Origin: Macrophomina tecta
Lineage: Eukaryota; Ascomycota; Dothideomycetes; Botryosphaeriales; Botryosphaeriaceae
Direction: 5' to 3'
Assembly (NCBI GenBank): GCA_024180945.1
Contig: JAKSGN010000037.1
Coordinates: forward strand, 1,803,501-1,867,500
DNA length: 64,000 bases
In this document: piece after piece, positions 11,581 to 23,670 of the stretch
How the letters are laid out: every line of letters starts with the position of its first letter
How positions within the stretch are numbered: position 1 is the stretch's first letter
Notes under the pieces: model-generated
Told to the model about the DNA's origin: nothing
What the model saw: the letters and a program-made list of their open reading frames with translations, nothing else
Database searches by the model: none
Made by a program: the position numbers and the translations under genes

Positions 11581-14130
11581 CGCTCTATTTCTTAAATTAT
11601 TTTAATTACGTCTATAGTCTCGTCTTTTCTTTTCGTAGATTAGATTTCTCTAAAGAGTTACTTTTTCCTTAGTCTTATAGATATAGATATCTATAGTAGT
11701 TAATTCTATTAGTAGTTTAAGATCGCAGCGAAGTTCTATATTAATCCTCTCGTATACTTAGAGAAGCTAATTTTTAATTAGAGTAATTCTAGCGTCTTAA
11801 GCTAATTAAACGTAATCTATAATAAATTTTTTAATTATGCGCTCTTCTCTTACTTTTTATAGTTTATAGTACTTTCTCTAGAGCTTTCTTTATACTTTTA
11901 AAGAATGTTTCTTAAAGCATTTAATTAGTTTCTCTTTCTAATAGTTAATTCTTTTTCTATTTCTTAGGTAATTATATTTTATTTTAGATAGCTAAGCTAT
12001 ATACTATGCTTAAGCGGTCTCTCTTAGGTATTACTAAAGACTTCGCCTAACTAAGAATCTTATTTTAGAGTATAGCTAGTATTTAACTATCTTAATAAAC
12101 TAACGAATATTTTTATAGTAAAGTTTACTATTCTTCTTAACTAAATCTTTATCGTCCTTACCCGTAGTTTTAAGATTTAGGTTAAAGTAACTAACTTCGT
12201 TTAGTTTAAACTTATTTTTATTATACTTTAGTAGGCCTTTATCTTTAAAGTCTACTTTTAGATTATTATATAGAATTTATTAATATTTCTCTTTTACCCG
12301 TAGTCTCTAGTCTTCTAAATCTAATAAGGCGGAGTTTTTTCTTAAGCGGTAAAGTAGCCTTTAATCTATACGTCGGTCTCTTTTAAGAAAGCGATTATAG
12401 TTACTATTTTTTATTCTAGAGAATAAGCTAAAGAAATCGTTATTCTCTAATTATCGTTAGCTAACGGTAGTCGGGCGACGTTATATTATTAGCCTAGTAT
12501 TAACGCTAGCTGAGAAACGGTCGTTCTATAATAGCTATTTAATAAGCCCGATACGTACTTTATAATTTCTTTTCTTTACTAATATAATCTCTTCGTTAAC
12601 GATTTATTTTACTATCTCGGTAATTCTCTCTATTAGTATTACGTCTAAAGATTAATCTTACTACGTAGCTTAGAAGTTTTTTAATTAGAGCTATAGAAAA
12701 GGGGCTTCGTATTTATAATAGCTATTATATTAAAGTCTCTTTTCTATATTTTTATTTCGCGAAGTAGGTCTATATACCGCTTCTTTAGTCTCGTATTAGT
12801 ATTTCTATTTTAATAAAAGTAGTTCTACTTTATACTTAGTATATAAGCGCTAACTCTTAGTATATTAGGGATTTTTTAGGAGAGATTACTTCTTTTCTCT
12901 TCTAGGGCGTAATCTTTTAGAAAAGGAATTATTTATACTAAGCTCTAGCACTAGTTCTTCTAGAAACCCTTCCGGCATTTAGAATTAGGTAGGTATAAGT
13001 ACTAATAGTTTTAACTTTATTCCTTAGTACTACTAAAATCTTCTTAGAGCCGGCGCACTTAGTTCTCTTAACTAGGGGCGCTAAGATAACTAGTCTCGGT
13101 TCTTTAGTTTCTAACTTACTCGGCTAGTGTATCGTTCCGATGTCTAGGAAGTCGTAGACGGTGATAACTTAATAACTTTCTAAGGCTATACTCTCTTCTA
13201 GAGGGTCTAAGCGGTAGAATAAGATTTTTATAGTACTTATATTATTTCTATAAACGCTTCTAGTATCTTTATTCTTATTATAACCGGACTAGAAGATTCT
13301 AGTTTCGCTAAGCATTATTTAGGCTTTTAAAACTAATTTACTTTTATACTATTATTTATATTCCTAATATTTCGTTTTATAATCTTTACGGAGGTTCTTA
13401 TTCTAGATAGAGTTAAGTTAGTTAAGCTTCTTAAGAAACTATTTTACCGCTATAGTAATTAGTTTTTTTTCGTTAATCTTAATATTCTAGTTAAGTAGGT
13501 ACTAGTTAGCCGATTAGACTTCTAAGGATTTAAGAGAGTTACGAGTATTACGTTAAAAAGAATAGAAGAAAGTATCGTTTAGCTTCGTATAGTATATAAC
13601 GATTATTTATACTAATAGTATAGCTATCTCGAGGATCGTAACGAGTTTTCTTTTATTAGATAATCTTTCCTCTTAGAAACCGACTAGCTAGAACGCTATC
13701 TAAACTATCGCATTTAGTAACCGCGGTAGACGCTCTAGAATACTTATATCGCGGTTATTATATTAGTTTTAGGTTTTATCGGTTAAGTTTATAGTAGGTA
13801 ATTAAGTAGCTATAAATATTTTTACGCGTTATTAGCGTCTCTTATACTATATACTACTTTTTTTCTTAGCTAGCACGGTTCTTTACTAGCGATAGAGAAG
13901 CGGAGATTATAAAGACTATAAAAGCGGGTAGGGCGTCTTATATACTAAGTCTTAAATCGTTAATAGAGTTTTAGGGAGAAGGGATAGCTTTTCGTATAGT
14001 AGTTTAGAATACGGAGGATTCGATATAGCGCTACTTTCGTAAGCGGCGTTTTAGGCTTCTTTCTTAGTAGAAGTATTCTTTTTAGCGGATTAGAGGGCTT
14101 AGTTAATCTTTTTTACTTTTAGCTACTAGT

Positions 14131-14332
14131 TGCTAGGATTTGCTTTCTAAACGGATTAAGGCCTTATAGGACTTTAGAAATAAGATATATAAAAGTAGTT
14201 TATTTTATTACCTCGAACGTCTTTCGGCGGCGGCTATCTATCTACGCTATACTACCTTTCTTTTCTAGGCGGCTCGAGGCCGCTACTACCCTAGGGAAGA
14301 ATCTCTTTTTTACTAACTACCGCATTCTAATA
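14131..14332 (-). repeat. LTR (5' LTR of the minus-strand gypsy element)
   Basis: This is the partner of 1323-1524 and is also 202 bp. It starts TGCTAG and ends CTAATA, and is slightly less RIP-changed than the left copy. The target duplication AACTA follows at 14333-14337. For the minus-strand element this is the upstream LTR, so promoter and transcript start should lie here. Confidence 0.88.
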
Positions 14333-14535
14333 AACTAATTATATTCTAGAAAAGGTAAATAATATTAATCCTAGTAATCTTATATATAATAGTAAACTTA
14401 AGGCTATTATCTAAGCCCTTAAATTAGCTATATAATAAGTATATATATTAAAATATTAGAGTATATATAGATAACTAGACTACTTTCTACTAGCTTAAAA
14501 CTCTTTTAAAAAACTTATAATAATATTATATTATA

Positions 14536-14580
14536 ACGTGGTTGATAACCGAGCTGCGCATACAATCGAGCTGCGCACCC
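14536..14580 (+). repeat. Left terminal inverted repeat of the pogo element
   Basis: About 45 bp, inverted against 16346-16390 with one mismatch. It holds two copies of CGAGCTGCGCA spaced about 17 bp apart, which may serve as paired transposase-binding sites. Confidence 0.9.
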
Positions 14581-14616
14581 CACCACCAAAATCCATCCTA
14601 CCTACCTTCAAACGCG

Positions 14617-16277
14617 ATGCATCCACAACACCACACACTGACATCTTCTAACGAAGCGAGAATTAAGCTAGCTATACAATCTCGTAAACGAAACGCGTCT
14701 TTAAGCGAGCGACGCGCTGCGGCCCTCTACGCCGTTCCCCCAAGTACGCTCCGCAGCCGACGCGGTGGAGCGACCCCCGACGCGATTGCGAGGCCAACGG
14801 GCGAAAGCTCAGCAAGGAAGAGGAGCTAGTGATAGTTGAGCGTATATTGGACCAGGATTTAAGAGGGTTTCCGCCTACGAAGCTTGCTGTGCGAGCAATG
14901 GCCGATAGGTTGCTAGCAGAGCGGGGTGGCAAGCCAACAGGCAAGCGCTGGGTGGATAACCTCATTAAGCGATCGCCTGCGCTCAGGGTTCGGATGACAC
15001 GTTCCTATGATCGCCAGCGAGCCTTGAACGAAGATCCAGAGGTGATTGGCAGGTGGTTCGAGCTGGTGCGCAATATAAAGGCGAAGTATGGCATCCTTGA
15101 TGAAGACAGCTACAACTTTGACGAGACTGGCTTTATGATGGGTGTAATCTCGACGCGGTACGTGGTTACAGGCTCAGAAGAACGCTGCGGCAAAGCGAAA
15201 TTAGTGCAGCCAGGCGATCGCGAGTGGACCACCGCGATTGAGTGTATCTGTGCCGACGGCTCTGTGATTCCCCCCTTCATCATCTTCGCAGGCAAGAAGC
15301 ACATCTCCACCTGGTACCAGGACGGCCTCGTGCCCGAGGATTGGCCTATTGGAGTCACCGAGAACGGCTGGACGACCAACGAGCTCGGAGTCGAGTGGTT
15401 AAAGCATTTTAACGCGCATACAAAGTCGCGTACCGTGGGCACGCACCGGCTGCTCATAATCGACGGTCACGAGAGCCACAACTCGCAGGATTTCCAGGAT
15501 CTCTGTAGGGAGAACAGGATTATCGCTCTCTGTATGCCCCCACACGCGTCGCACCTATTGCAGCCACTTGATGTGGGTTGCTATTCGCCGTTGAAGCGCG
15601 CGTACGGTGATGAGATCTCGGCCTTGGCGCGCAGGCACGTCACCCATATCTCTAAGACCGAGTTCCTCCCAGCCTTCAGGGCAGCTCACGACCGGGTTTT
15701 TAAGAAGGAGAACATCCTTGCAAGCTTTAGAGGCGCTGGGCTAGTCCCACTAGACCCAGACGCGGTGCTATCCAAGCTTGATGTGAAGCTTCGTACGCCA
15801 ACGCCACCTGCCCTAGAGACCACCCCTTGGGAGCCCAAAACACCGCGCACTCTTCACGAAGTAGACTTCCAATCAGCCTTTGTCCTTAATAAGATTCCGC
15901 CTCCTGCAGGTTCTTCGCCAAGTTCCTTGAAAGAAGCTGTGGTTCAGCTAACAAAAGGCACTATAGCGACGGCACACGAACTGGTGTTGTTGCGCGCCGA
16001 AATCACAGACTTGCGGGAGGCCAATAAGACTCTAACCAAGCGGAAATCAGGCAAGAGGAAGTATATCCAGACTAGAGGGTCGTTGACGGCAGAGGAGGCA
16101 GCTGAATTGATGGCTCCTAGCAACGTAGGTGGGCGGGATGAGGGTGGGGAGTCTTCGAAGAGGGCGCGCACGGGTGGGGATGCGACACAACAAAGGCGCT
16201 GCGGGCGCTGCGGTATGCTAGGACACAATTTGCGTACCTGCAAGCTAGATACTAATGAATTTAAAAATTCTAAATAA
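14617..16277 (+). pseudogene. Pogo/Fot1-family transposase (HTH + DDE + zinc knuckle) with one frameshift
   Basis: This is a cut-and-paste transposase. The ATG at 14617 is the first in frame and opens an HTH (Psq-like) segment (RIKLAIQSRKRNASLSERR). The frame then changes at a run of five C (14774-14778): the downstream frame continues CEANGRKLSKEEELVIVERI into the CENP-B/Tc5-type DNA-binding domain and the DDE_1 nuclease. The acidic residues lie in YNFDETGF, LLIIDGHESHNS and HLLQPLDVG, about residues 98, 212 and 248 counted from 14829, so the catalytic triad is intact. The C-terminus has a zinc knuckle, CGRCGMLGHNLRTC (C-x2-C-x4-H-x4-C). One more C in the run would join both parts into about 553 codons. 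It may be real decay, ribosomal -1 slippage or a sequencing error. Confidence 0.85.
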
Positions 16278-16345
16278 ACTTGTTGCATTGCAATAGCTTG
16301 TTGTAGTGTTGAGATATTAGCCTGCAAAGTCGCGCGGCATTGGTA

Positions 16346-16390
16346 GGGTGCGCAGCTCGGTTGTATGCGCAGCTCGGTTATCAACCACGT
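16346..16390 (-). repeat. Right terminal inverted repeat of the pogo element
   Basis: This is the inverted partner of 14536-14580, ending ATCAACCACGT and followed by the TA target duplication. The near-identity of the two ends supports a recent insertion. Confidence 0.9.
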
Positions 16391-18094
16391 TATAAGTTTT
16401 AGAATAATATTATAAAGGCTTAGAGTAAAGAGGTAGTAAAAGCTTTAGTTTCTAAAGATTTAGCCTTATAAAACTACTTAAAATATATTAGTTCTTAGAC
16501 TAGATATAGTATATTTCTTAAACGTACTATTAAGTAGATTAACTATATAATATATTATTAATTTATAAAGTACTACTATATCTTTCTTCTCTCTTTCTAC
16601 TCTATTAGTAAAGATTAAATTAAGATATACTAGACTACTACTATCTATAATTCTAATTTTAGAAAAAGTAGAAAGATACTTAGAAATATAAATACTTATA
16701 GAATCTATATTATATTAGATTATAAAAAGATAGCCTTAAATACTACTACTTAAAAAGTAGTAGAGGTTTTTAAGAAGAAAAAAAGTTTTATAAGAGATAG
16801 TCTTAGTTTTTTAATAAATTATAAATATATTTCTATTAATTAGTAGACTCTACCCTCTAGATAAGTTATAATAATTAATTTTATATTTTCTTTAAAGAAA
16901 AGTTATTTATTTAATATTAGTTTCTTTAAGAAGCCTAAAAGTAAAAAAAAATAAGTAGATTAATATTAGCTAAGTAGATTTTCTTATATCTATATATAGA
17001 TAGTTAAGATTTTAATAATCTAAAGATTATTATATTTCTTAATAATTATATTAATTATCTTAATAATAAGTTTAATTACTAGATCGCTTATAATAAGAAA
17101 TATTATTATAAGTACTCTATTAGTATTAATTCGGATTTAAAAGAGAATTTAGAAGATTTAGATTTTAGTAAAAGCTATAATATACTAGTAATTATATTAT
17201 AAACCTCTACTAGTAGTTAGCCTTATACTATATATCTTTAAGATTTATATATAATAATAGAAATTAAGACTAGAAGCGCTATAATAAAAGAGAAAATTAG
17301 TAATATTTTCTTAAAAATTATTAAAAATATTTCTAATAATTCTTTTTATTAGATAAAAAAGCTTAAGATTAAAAAATATCTTCTTATCTAGAGTTATAAT
17401 ATAAATAATATTAATTTAGATAGCTTTAAATACTTTAAAAATAATTCTAAGTAGAAGTTATAGTATTACTACTAAAATAAATAAGATTAAAAAAGATTAA
17501 AAAAAAGTTAATTAAAAATAGTAATTAAAAAATATATAGTATTACTAATATATTTAGTATCTAAAATAGATATTTTAGTACTACTCTAACTCGACTTTAG
17601 TAGGTACTTAAGAGAAATATCTAGTACTATTAGTACTATATAAAGGTCTTTAATAGAGAGTTTTTTTATAATAAATATTATCTATTAATAATTTTTATAC
17701 TTTTTACTTAGCTTATTAGATAGTACTCTCTCTTATAGCTTTAAATAGTAGTATTTAGTAAAATATATTATTATAGCTTTATTAGTTATTCTAAGTCTAT
17801 TTAGTTTATTAATAGCTTAGCTTTTTTTTATAAAGTACCTTACTTATCTAAAAAGCGTAGGCGTATACTATATTAAGAATATAGTAGAACTATTATTAAC
17901 TATAAAATATCTCTATATAATAAAAAGAAAGCTAGATAGACTTATAGAATATATAATAGAATTTCTACTAAAGAGAAAGAGATATTTAGTAGTTATACTA
18001 AGTATAGTAAGTTAAATAAGCTAGCTATAGTCTTTAAAGACTAAATAGCGAGAAGCTTTAACTTAATAAGATTTAATATAAATCTAATAGTCTT
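16391..18094. other. RIP-eroded AT-rich DNA, no assignable gene
   Basis: AT-rich sequence with very few CA/TG steps and no usable reading frame. Some plus-strand stretches look like ruined coding sequence, but no conserved motif could be named. It is continuous with the DNA right of 23895, since the copia element between them has a simple five-base duplication. Confidence 0.65.
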
Positions 18095-18099
18095 TAGTA

Positions 18100-18319
18100 T
18101 ATATTAGATTAATCACGTGCATTTTACTTTTAGTAGTGTTTTAGATTTAGTTATATCTTATACTCGTTACACACCTGTCTTAGCAGGTAAGCAAGTTATA
18201 TACCCGTTTTACCCTAGTAGGTAGGATAAGTATAAGGGAAGCCCGTACGGTCTCCCTCTACTAGATATGCTAATTTATTCTATTTACTATTAAATAAGCC
18301 GTTATACTACTTATTCTAA
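18100..18319 (+). repeat. 5' LTR of the copia element
   Basis: 220 bp, nearly identical to 23671-23890 except for C/T and G/A changes. It starts TATATTAGAT (TGTATTAGAT in the other copy) and ends TTATTCTAA. The inner half contains the GTACGG-CTCCC-TACTAGA block, which recurs in the LTR fragment near 61247. Confidence 0.92.
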
Positions 18320-18699
18320 TAGTTATAAGCCTGGGTGCGTCTTAGGTGCCTTTTATATTCTAAGCCATCCTCCCTAGTACCTTATTATGCTATTCCGAGC
18401 GTTCCGTGGCATCCGGACGTTTATTCTTAGTATTCTTTTACTATACGTGTCCTATAACGGAGGACTTTAGTTGCCTTCTATAATACGCCTTTTTTATTAT
18501 CTAAAGCGTAGCACTTTCCCACCGCCTTAGAGTAATACTTTTAAGTAAACGGCTTATTTATTAGCCTTATACTTACTGCCTACTTTAGTAACTTACCTGT
18601 GCTTCCTTTGGCATATAACACGACGTAACATAATACTACGCTATAACGTTTTCTAAACCTATCGTTGTCTTAAAGACAGCTAATAATTAGAATAAATAG

Positions 18700-19700
18700 T
18701 ACTTTATTATCTAATTACGAGCTAAGAAATACGAGATATTCGACTATATTAACCTATCGAAGCCATCGAAGCCTTCTTAACTAAGCGAGCTAGCTAAGAT
18801 TCTAGAGCTACTAGTCTCTAATCCAAACTAATAAAGAGCCTAGAAGCGCTATAAAATATAAATCAGAGCTCGTAAAAGGGACCTATCTAAGCATAAGAAG
18901 CTTAAAAAGAAGATTAATAATTTATTAACGATTATTAAGGACTTAGTAAGCCCATTACTACTCCCAATCCTAAAGAAGCTTAGGGGCGATTCGCACCCCT
19001 ATTCTTAGCTTATAGCGCTTAAGGCGCGGCTCCAGCCAATAAGGAAAACTTAAGAGAAACTTATTATTAATAAGCTTCGCTAGCTTAAGAAGCCCCTAAG
19101 TAGCTAGAATATTAATAAATAGCTTTTATAATAGAAAGAGACTTTATTTAAGGCAAAGAAGCTCGAACTTCTAGAAGTTATAGATAATTAAGGTAAGATC
19201 ACCTTTCTTAAGGCGCTTACCCCTTTTAATACCCATTGGGCCTTAACCTATAAGATTAAGCTATAGTATAATAAGCTTAATAGATCGCTTTATAAAATAA
19301 TTATCGACTACCGAAACTACTCACGCCAGAATACGGCTAAGAATTCGAAGGCTACTAAAGCAGCCTTTACTACTTTACTAAGAAATAAGAAGTAGAAAAA
19401 AAAGCTACCCTTCTACTTATATAGCGAGAATTACTTCTACTATATATATAGATATTATAATCCAGAGGCTAGACTAGTAGATTAGATACTAAACTAGAAG
19501 GTTTAAGATAAGGTTAATAAGGCACTCGAGGATCTATAGATTAAGAGAAGAGTTAAACGCTCTATTAAACGGTTTAAAAATAGCTAAAATCACGGCTAAA
19601 GCTAGAAGAAGTAGGACAACGCTTCTTAAAAGAAATAAGAGCTAAAACTAGATAAAGAAGATAAGAAAATATTATCCTTTCTAGCTATAGTTACCTTATT
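18700..19700 (+). pseudogene. Copia gag-like region, degenerate
   Basis: Plus-strand coding-like sequence full of Lys, Glu and Arg codons lies between the leader and the protease. Recognisable scraps include NRSLYEIIIDYRNYSRQN and KDNASKK-like basic tracts near the end. No CCHC zinc knuckle is intact. By position it is the capsid/nucleocapsid part of the element. The assignment rests mainly on position. Confidence 0.45.
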
Positions 19701-19739
19701 ATTTAATATATAATGCATTTTAAGGCCTATAACGCTTAA

Positions 19740-21060
19740 TCTCTTATAGATTGCCGATACTAGCACAACACACTATATCTATAATTAGTACATAAAGAAT
19801 CGCTATACTAAAATAAGGGACGCAGGGCCAGATAACTACGTTATATTAGAAAACTCTACGGTTAAGATCGAGTTATTTAGTAAGGCACTAGTGTATACTA
19901 CTAACCACAAGGGCCTACGCACTATTAAGCTTATAGACGTGGCCTACGTACCCTCGTTTATAGTAAACCTCGTCTCTATTGCTAAGGCAAGAGAAAAGGG
20001 AATCGAGTTAGATATAAGACGCATATACCTCTACTTAGAGGACTTTATTATAGCCTATCTAATCTTCGCTTAAAACCACTTCTTTATAGAATATAAGGAA
20101 GTAAATAAACCACCGGCTATAGTATTAAACATTACTAATCGCTCGTTACTAGCCACACAATAGCATAAAATCTTTATATACGCAGGCTAAAGAGCTATTC
20201 AAGCCTTACTATAAGCGGTATAAGAAGCTATAATTACCGATTAGTAGCTACCTAATTACTATAATATATACGCTCGCACTAAGGCACACCAGCAGATCTT
20301 ACGATCTATATAACTAGAGAAATTATTAAAAGAAGTATTCTTTCGAGTCTTATTTAACTTAATATATATAACACGAGCTAACAACGGCTACTAATAGATT
20401 ACGTATCTTAAATGCGCTTCTACTAAATTTACTTTTACGGTTACTTACGTAACTAAGAATAAGTACACCTAGCACCTTCTTAATATTATCTAAATAATTA
20501 AGATAAGATTTAGTAAATTAGTAGCCTTTCTTAGATTAAATAGAGAAGTGTCGCTTATATAAGCCTTTAAGCAGTAGCTTAAGCAGTAGGAAGTTACCTA
20601 TAAAGTATTAGCTCTATATACCCCTTAGTAGAACGGCGCATTAGAGCGTTTAGAGTACTTAATTATTATTAAAGTAAGATTATTGCGAGTTAGTACTAAC
20701 CTACCTAAGCACCTATGGCCTAAAGTTATTAAGGTAGTAGTCTATATCTATAATAGGACTTTAATGAAGCGCTACTATTAGAAAACGCCATTTAAGCGTA
20801 TCTATAGTAAGAAGCTAAAAGTAGCTTACTTTTAAGTTTATAGCTATAAAGCCTACATACTACTAAAGAATATTCCACGTAGTAATAAGCTAGATAAACG
20901 TATTCTTATCGGATATTTAGTTAGATATAACTCTACTAATATCTATAGAATCTAGTATTCTTTAAAGAACTAAGTAGTACGCTTAAAAGACGTTACCTTT
21001 AATAAATCTAGTAAGTTCTCTCTAGAGAATCTAGAAAAGATACTCGCTCTATAATAATAG
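19740..21060 (+). pseudogene. Copia protease and integrase region, degenerate
   Basis: The segment opens with a protease-like ADTSTTHYIYN box, followed by the best-preserved stretch (19891-20070): LIDVAYVPSFIVNLVS, the signature after the copia protease active site. Integrase follows, with NGALERLE where active copies read NGxxER, then the WPKVIKVVVYIYNRT and TPFKRIYSKK blocks, then RILIGYLVRYNSTNIYRI, the typical copia post-integrase block. Stops at former Trp and Gln codons appear throughout. It would have matured Gag-Pol and inserted the cDNA. Confidence 0.75.
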
Positions 21061-21849
21061 GAGTAAAATTAAGAGTAAGAGATAGTTATTCCTCGTATTA
21101 CGCTTTATAAGAAGAATATTATCCCCTTAGATTAGGATTCTAAGGTCTTCTTTAACCTTAGTAATAAGCTATTACCGGCTCCAATTTAATTAACTTAAGA
21201 AACTCTAGAGACTTAAGATAGCCACCTAGGCGCCTAAGTATAAGAAATATAACTGAATTATCTACTAAGCCCTTTAGAATTAACTAGTAAAGGCCTAGCA
21301 CGCGAATAGCATGCGAAAAGCAGCCTATAAGCAGGCTTAATTTATAATAAATAAATACTAGATCCTTCAGATTATACATTACTAGATCGATCTACTCTAG
21401 TCTAATAACAAGCCTCTCAAGGCTTAGCCTCTCAAGGCTTAGAGGGTAAAGATTAACAGAATTAATAATTACGAGGACTCGGCCAGCTTATACTAGTCCA
21501 ATACGAGAATCTACCTAATCTAGGCGCCGCTAGAGGAAACCGTGCCCTAAGAGAACGTAATATTGCAGCGGATATTAATCTAAACCTAATTATCCACGGA
21601 TTAAGGACTCGCAACTCACGTAAAAATACGTATATTACGTTAATTTATAATAATATATTTAATTACTAAATACTGTTTACGTCTTTTCTCGCATCTTTCC
21701 AGGAATCTACTATAGTAAAAGCGCAAGCATCGCCTATAGGCCTACTACGCATTTACTAAGATTAACTACCACCTAAACCTCGTTTCTATAAGAACATCTT
21801 TAATCACCCAATAAAAACCCACCTACTAGAGACAATCTAAATAGAACTC

Positions 21850-22600
21850 TAGAAACTTTAGAGTAAGGGGGTATAGAAGACAGCGGTACTTAGTAAAGCG
21901 AAAAGCCTTAATAAGAACGTAATACTACTTACCTAGGTATTTAAGTATAAGCTTAATAAACACGGCTGGCTTACTAAGGTTAAGGCACGTATCTATATAA
22001 AAGAAGACCTTTAGGCCACTTAGTAGAATACTTATATAGCTACCCTTATCTTTTAGATTTTCCGAGCCCTAATTGCTATAATCTGCACTTTTAACTTAGA
22101 AATGCGCTAGTACGACGTTATAAACGCATTTCCTTACGTTCTACTTAAGGAAAAGATATACTATCGACCTCTAGAAGGACTAAAGCTTAAATAAGGCTAA
22201 ATTCTTCGTTTACTTCGAGCGCTTTATAGCCTTAAGGAGTTACTAGCTCTCTAGTAACGGCACTTCTATAAATCCTTAGAAGAGCTCGGTTTAACTTAGG
22301 TGCCTAATGCCCCTTATCTATACTTAAACGATCGCCTGTTCGTCTTCTTCTTTGTAGATGACGTTATTATAGCATACCACAAGCGAGATAAACCTTTTAT
22401 AGACGCTTTCTAAGAAGACCTACTTAAACGCTACGAGATAAGAATTCTAGGAGAAGCATAATAGTTCCTAGCCTTACGCATTATAAGGAACCGAGAGTAG
22501 AGGCTCTTATAGCTCTCCTAGGAATTATATATCTCTGGCCTTATTACTCGCTACGGTGTTAGTAAAAATTACTTTCCTTTAACACCGCTTCCTTTAGATA
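21850..22600 (+). pseudogene. Copia reverse transcriptase, degenerate
   Basis: The plus-strand translation contains VFKYKLNKHGWLTKVKARI, then AFPYVLLKEKIYYRPLEG, then LRLLRALYSLKELLALW and VFFFVDDVIIAYHKRD. These are consecutive blocks of copia-type reverse transcriptase, and the catalytic VDD is retained here. Interspersed TAA/TAG codons break the frame. The domain sits between integrase and RNase H as in other Ty1/copia elements. Confidence 0.8.
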
Positions 22601-22639
22601 AAGTGCTTCAAGCGAACTAAGACACGTATATAAGTGCGC

Positions 22640-23330
22640 AAGACATTTACCTCTATTAAAGCAGGATTAGCTCAGCACAATTTACGGCCACTAGTATAAG
22701 GGTAGATATTACGTACGCCTATTTCGCACTATTATCTTACCTTACTAATCCGTCTCCTCGCTACCTTAAGCTCTCCTAAAGGCTCCTTAGCTATTTAGTA
22801 AGAACTAAGAAGCTCGCCTTATTCTTTTAGAGTAACTATAAGGACGAAAACAATATCTTTACTATTAGTAGTAATATAGCATTTGCTAATAATTCGGATA
22901 CGCGCCGTAGCTACTAAGGCTTAATTATTACTATATTCGGAGCAGCTGTTAATTAGAAGGCTATTAAGTAGCCTACTATTATAACTTTAACTACCGAAGC
23001 CGAGCTTCTTACCTTATTAGAAGCCGCTAAGTAATACTTCTAATAAAAACGCCTTTTTAGAGGAGTGCAATTCGATCTAGGCCACCAAATTAAAATATAA
23101 TGCGATAATACGCAAACGCTTCGGCTTATATAGAAAAGTATTAGGAAGCTCAACACTAAGCTACGTTATATAGATATTCACTACTATTAGCTGCGCTAGG
23201 AAGCCTAAGTAGGCAACGTTTACCTTTAGTAGACGCCTATAGTAGTAATATTAGTAGACGGTCTTACTAAAGCCCTACCTCGCTAAAAGCACGCTTATTT
23301 CGTTACGGCCATTAGACTTTCCCTACTCCA
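22640..23330 (+). pseudogene. Copia RNase H region, degenerate
   Basis: Blocks seen in order are ATSIRVDITYAYFALLSYL-like, FANNSDTRRSY-like, TLTTEAELLTLLEAAK (the TEAE box), and near the end LRYIDIHYYWLR and VDGLTKALPR. This is the copia RNase H and its C-terminal tail. The order and spacing are normal and the frame is broken by RIP stops. Confidence 0.75.
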
Positions 23331-23405
23331 CAATTAGTAGTTATTTATTTATATTATTTTATAAAATAAGGCGCAACCCTTATAGCTTACTTAAGCTAAT
23401 AGAGG

Positions 23406-23429
23406 ACTTATATCTAAGTAGATATAAGT
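23406..23429 (+). repeat. Perfect inverted repeat in the copia 3' region
   Basis: ACTTATATCTA, two bases, then its exact reverse complement: an 11-bp stem. It lies between the RNase H end and the 3' LTR. Related RIP-changed palindromes occur at about 24452-24478 and 24508-24531, in what looks like the 3' end of another copia copy. Confidence 0.8.
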
Positions 23430-23480
23430 CTTCCCTAACCCTTTTAGTACTTATATATATTATTCTTATATTACTTATAT

Positions 23481-23530
23481 ATTCTCTATACTGCAAGCAA
23501 GCAGTACCGCTTACTTATAGTATAGAGAAT
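23481..23530 (+). repeat. Long hairpin upstream of the copia 3' LTR
   Basis: ATTCTCTATACT at the left and AGTATAGAGAAT at the right are exact reverse complements. The interior (GCAAGCAAGCAG against CCGCTTACTTAT) pairs as well except for C/T changes, so the original stem was probably about 26 bp. It may be an RNA structure for transcript ending, packaging or stability; its role is not known from sequence. Confidence 0.75.
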
Positions 23531-23670
23531 GCGTTTTGTTATTTCTTTTAATCTTAGAAATCAACCGCCTACTTTAAGTAAGTTTACGAGTTTAATACTT
23601 ACCTAGTTATCTATTTTACTCTTATTTCTTTTTATTACCTACTCCCCAAATAGGCAGTACGTAAAGGGGG

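Larger units (their letters stand above)
1323..14332 (-). mobile_element. Giant RIP-destroyed Ty3/gypsy-type LTR retrotransposon, minus strand
   Basis: The element is bounded by two 202-bp direct repeats and by the five-base duplication AACTA (1318-1322 and 14333-14337). Its coding strand is minus. Reading from right to left gives a gag-like region with an R/D/N-rich tract (about 11400-11580), reverse transcriptase (about 9190-9740), RNase H (about 8700-8900), integrase (about 6300-6560), and several kb of further degraded coding-like sequence down to 1525. Every frame is broken by many TAA/TAG codons, the expected outcome of RIP at CAA, CAG and TGG. Without the nested 1.1-kb DNA transposon the element is about 11.9 kb, long for a gypsy element. 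It is inactive. Confidence 0.88.
14536..16390 (+). mobile_element. Pogo/Fot1-type DNA transposon, un-RIPed
   Basis: The element is 1855 bp with inverted terminal repeats of about 45 bp that differ at a single position near the inner end; they begin ACGTGGTTGATAACCGAGC. Inside each repeat the word CGAGCTGCGCA occurs twice, a likely double transposase-binding site. TA flanks both ends (14534-14535 and 16391-16392). The interior has normal GC content and plentiful CA/TG, while both flanks are RIP-eroded, so it arrived after RIP acted there or escaped it. It carries one transposase gene, which is frameshifted, so this copy may be inactive. Confidence 0.93.
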
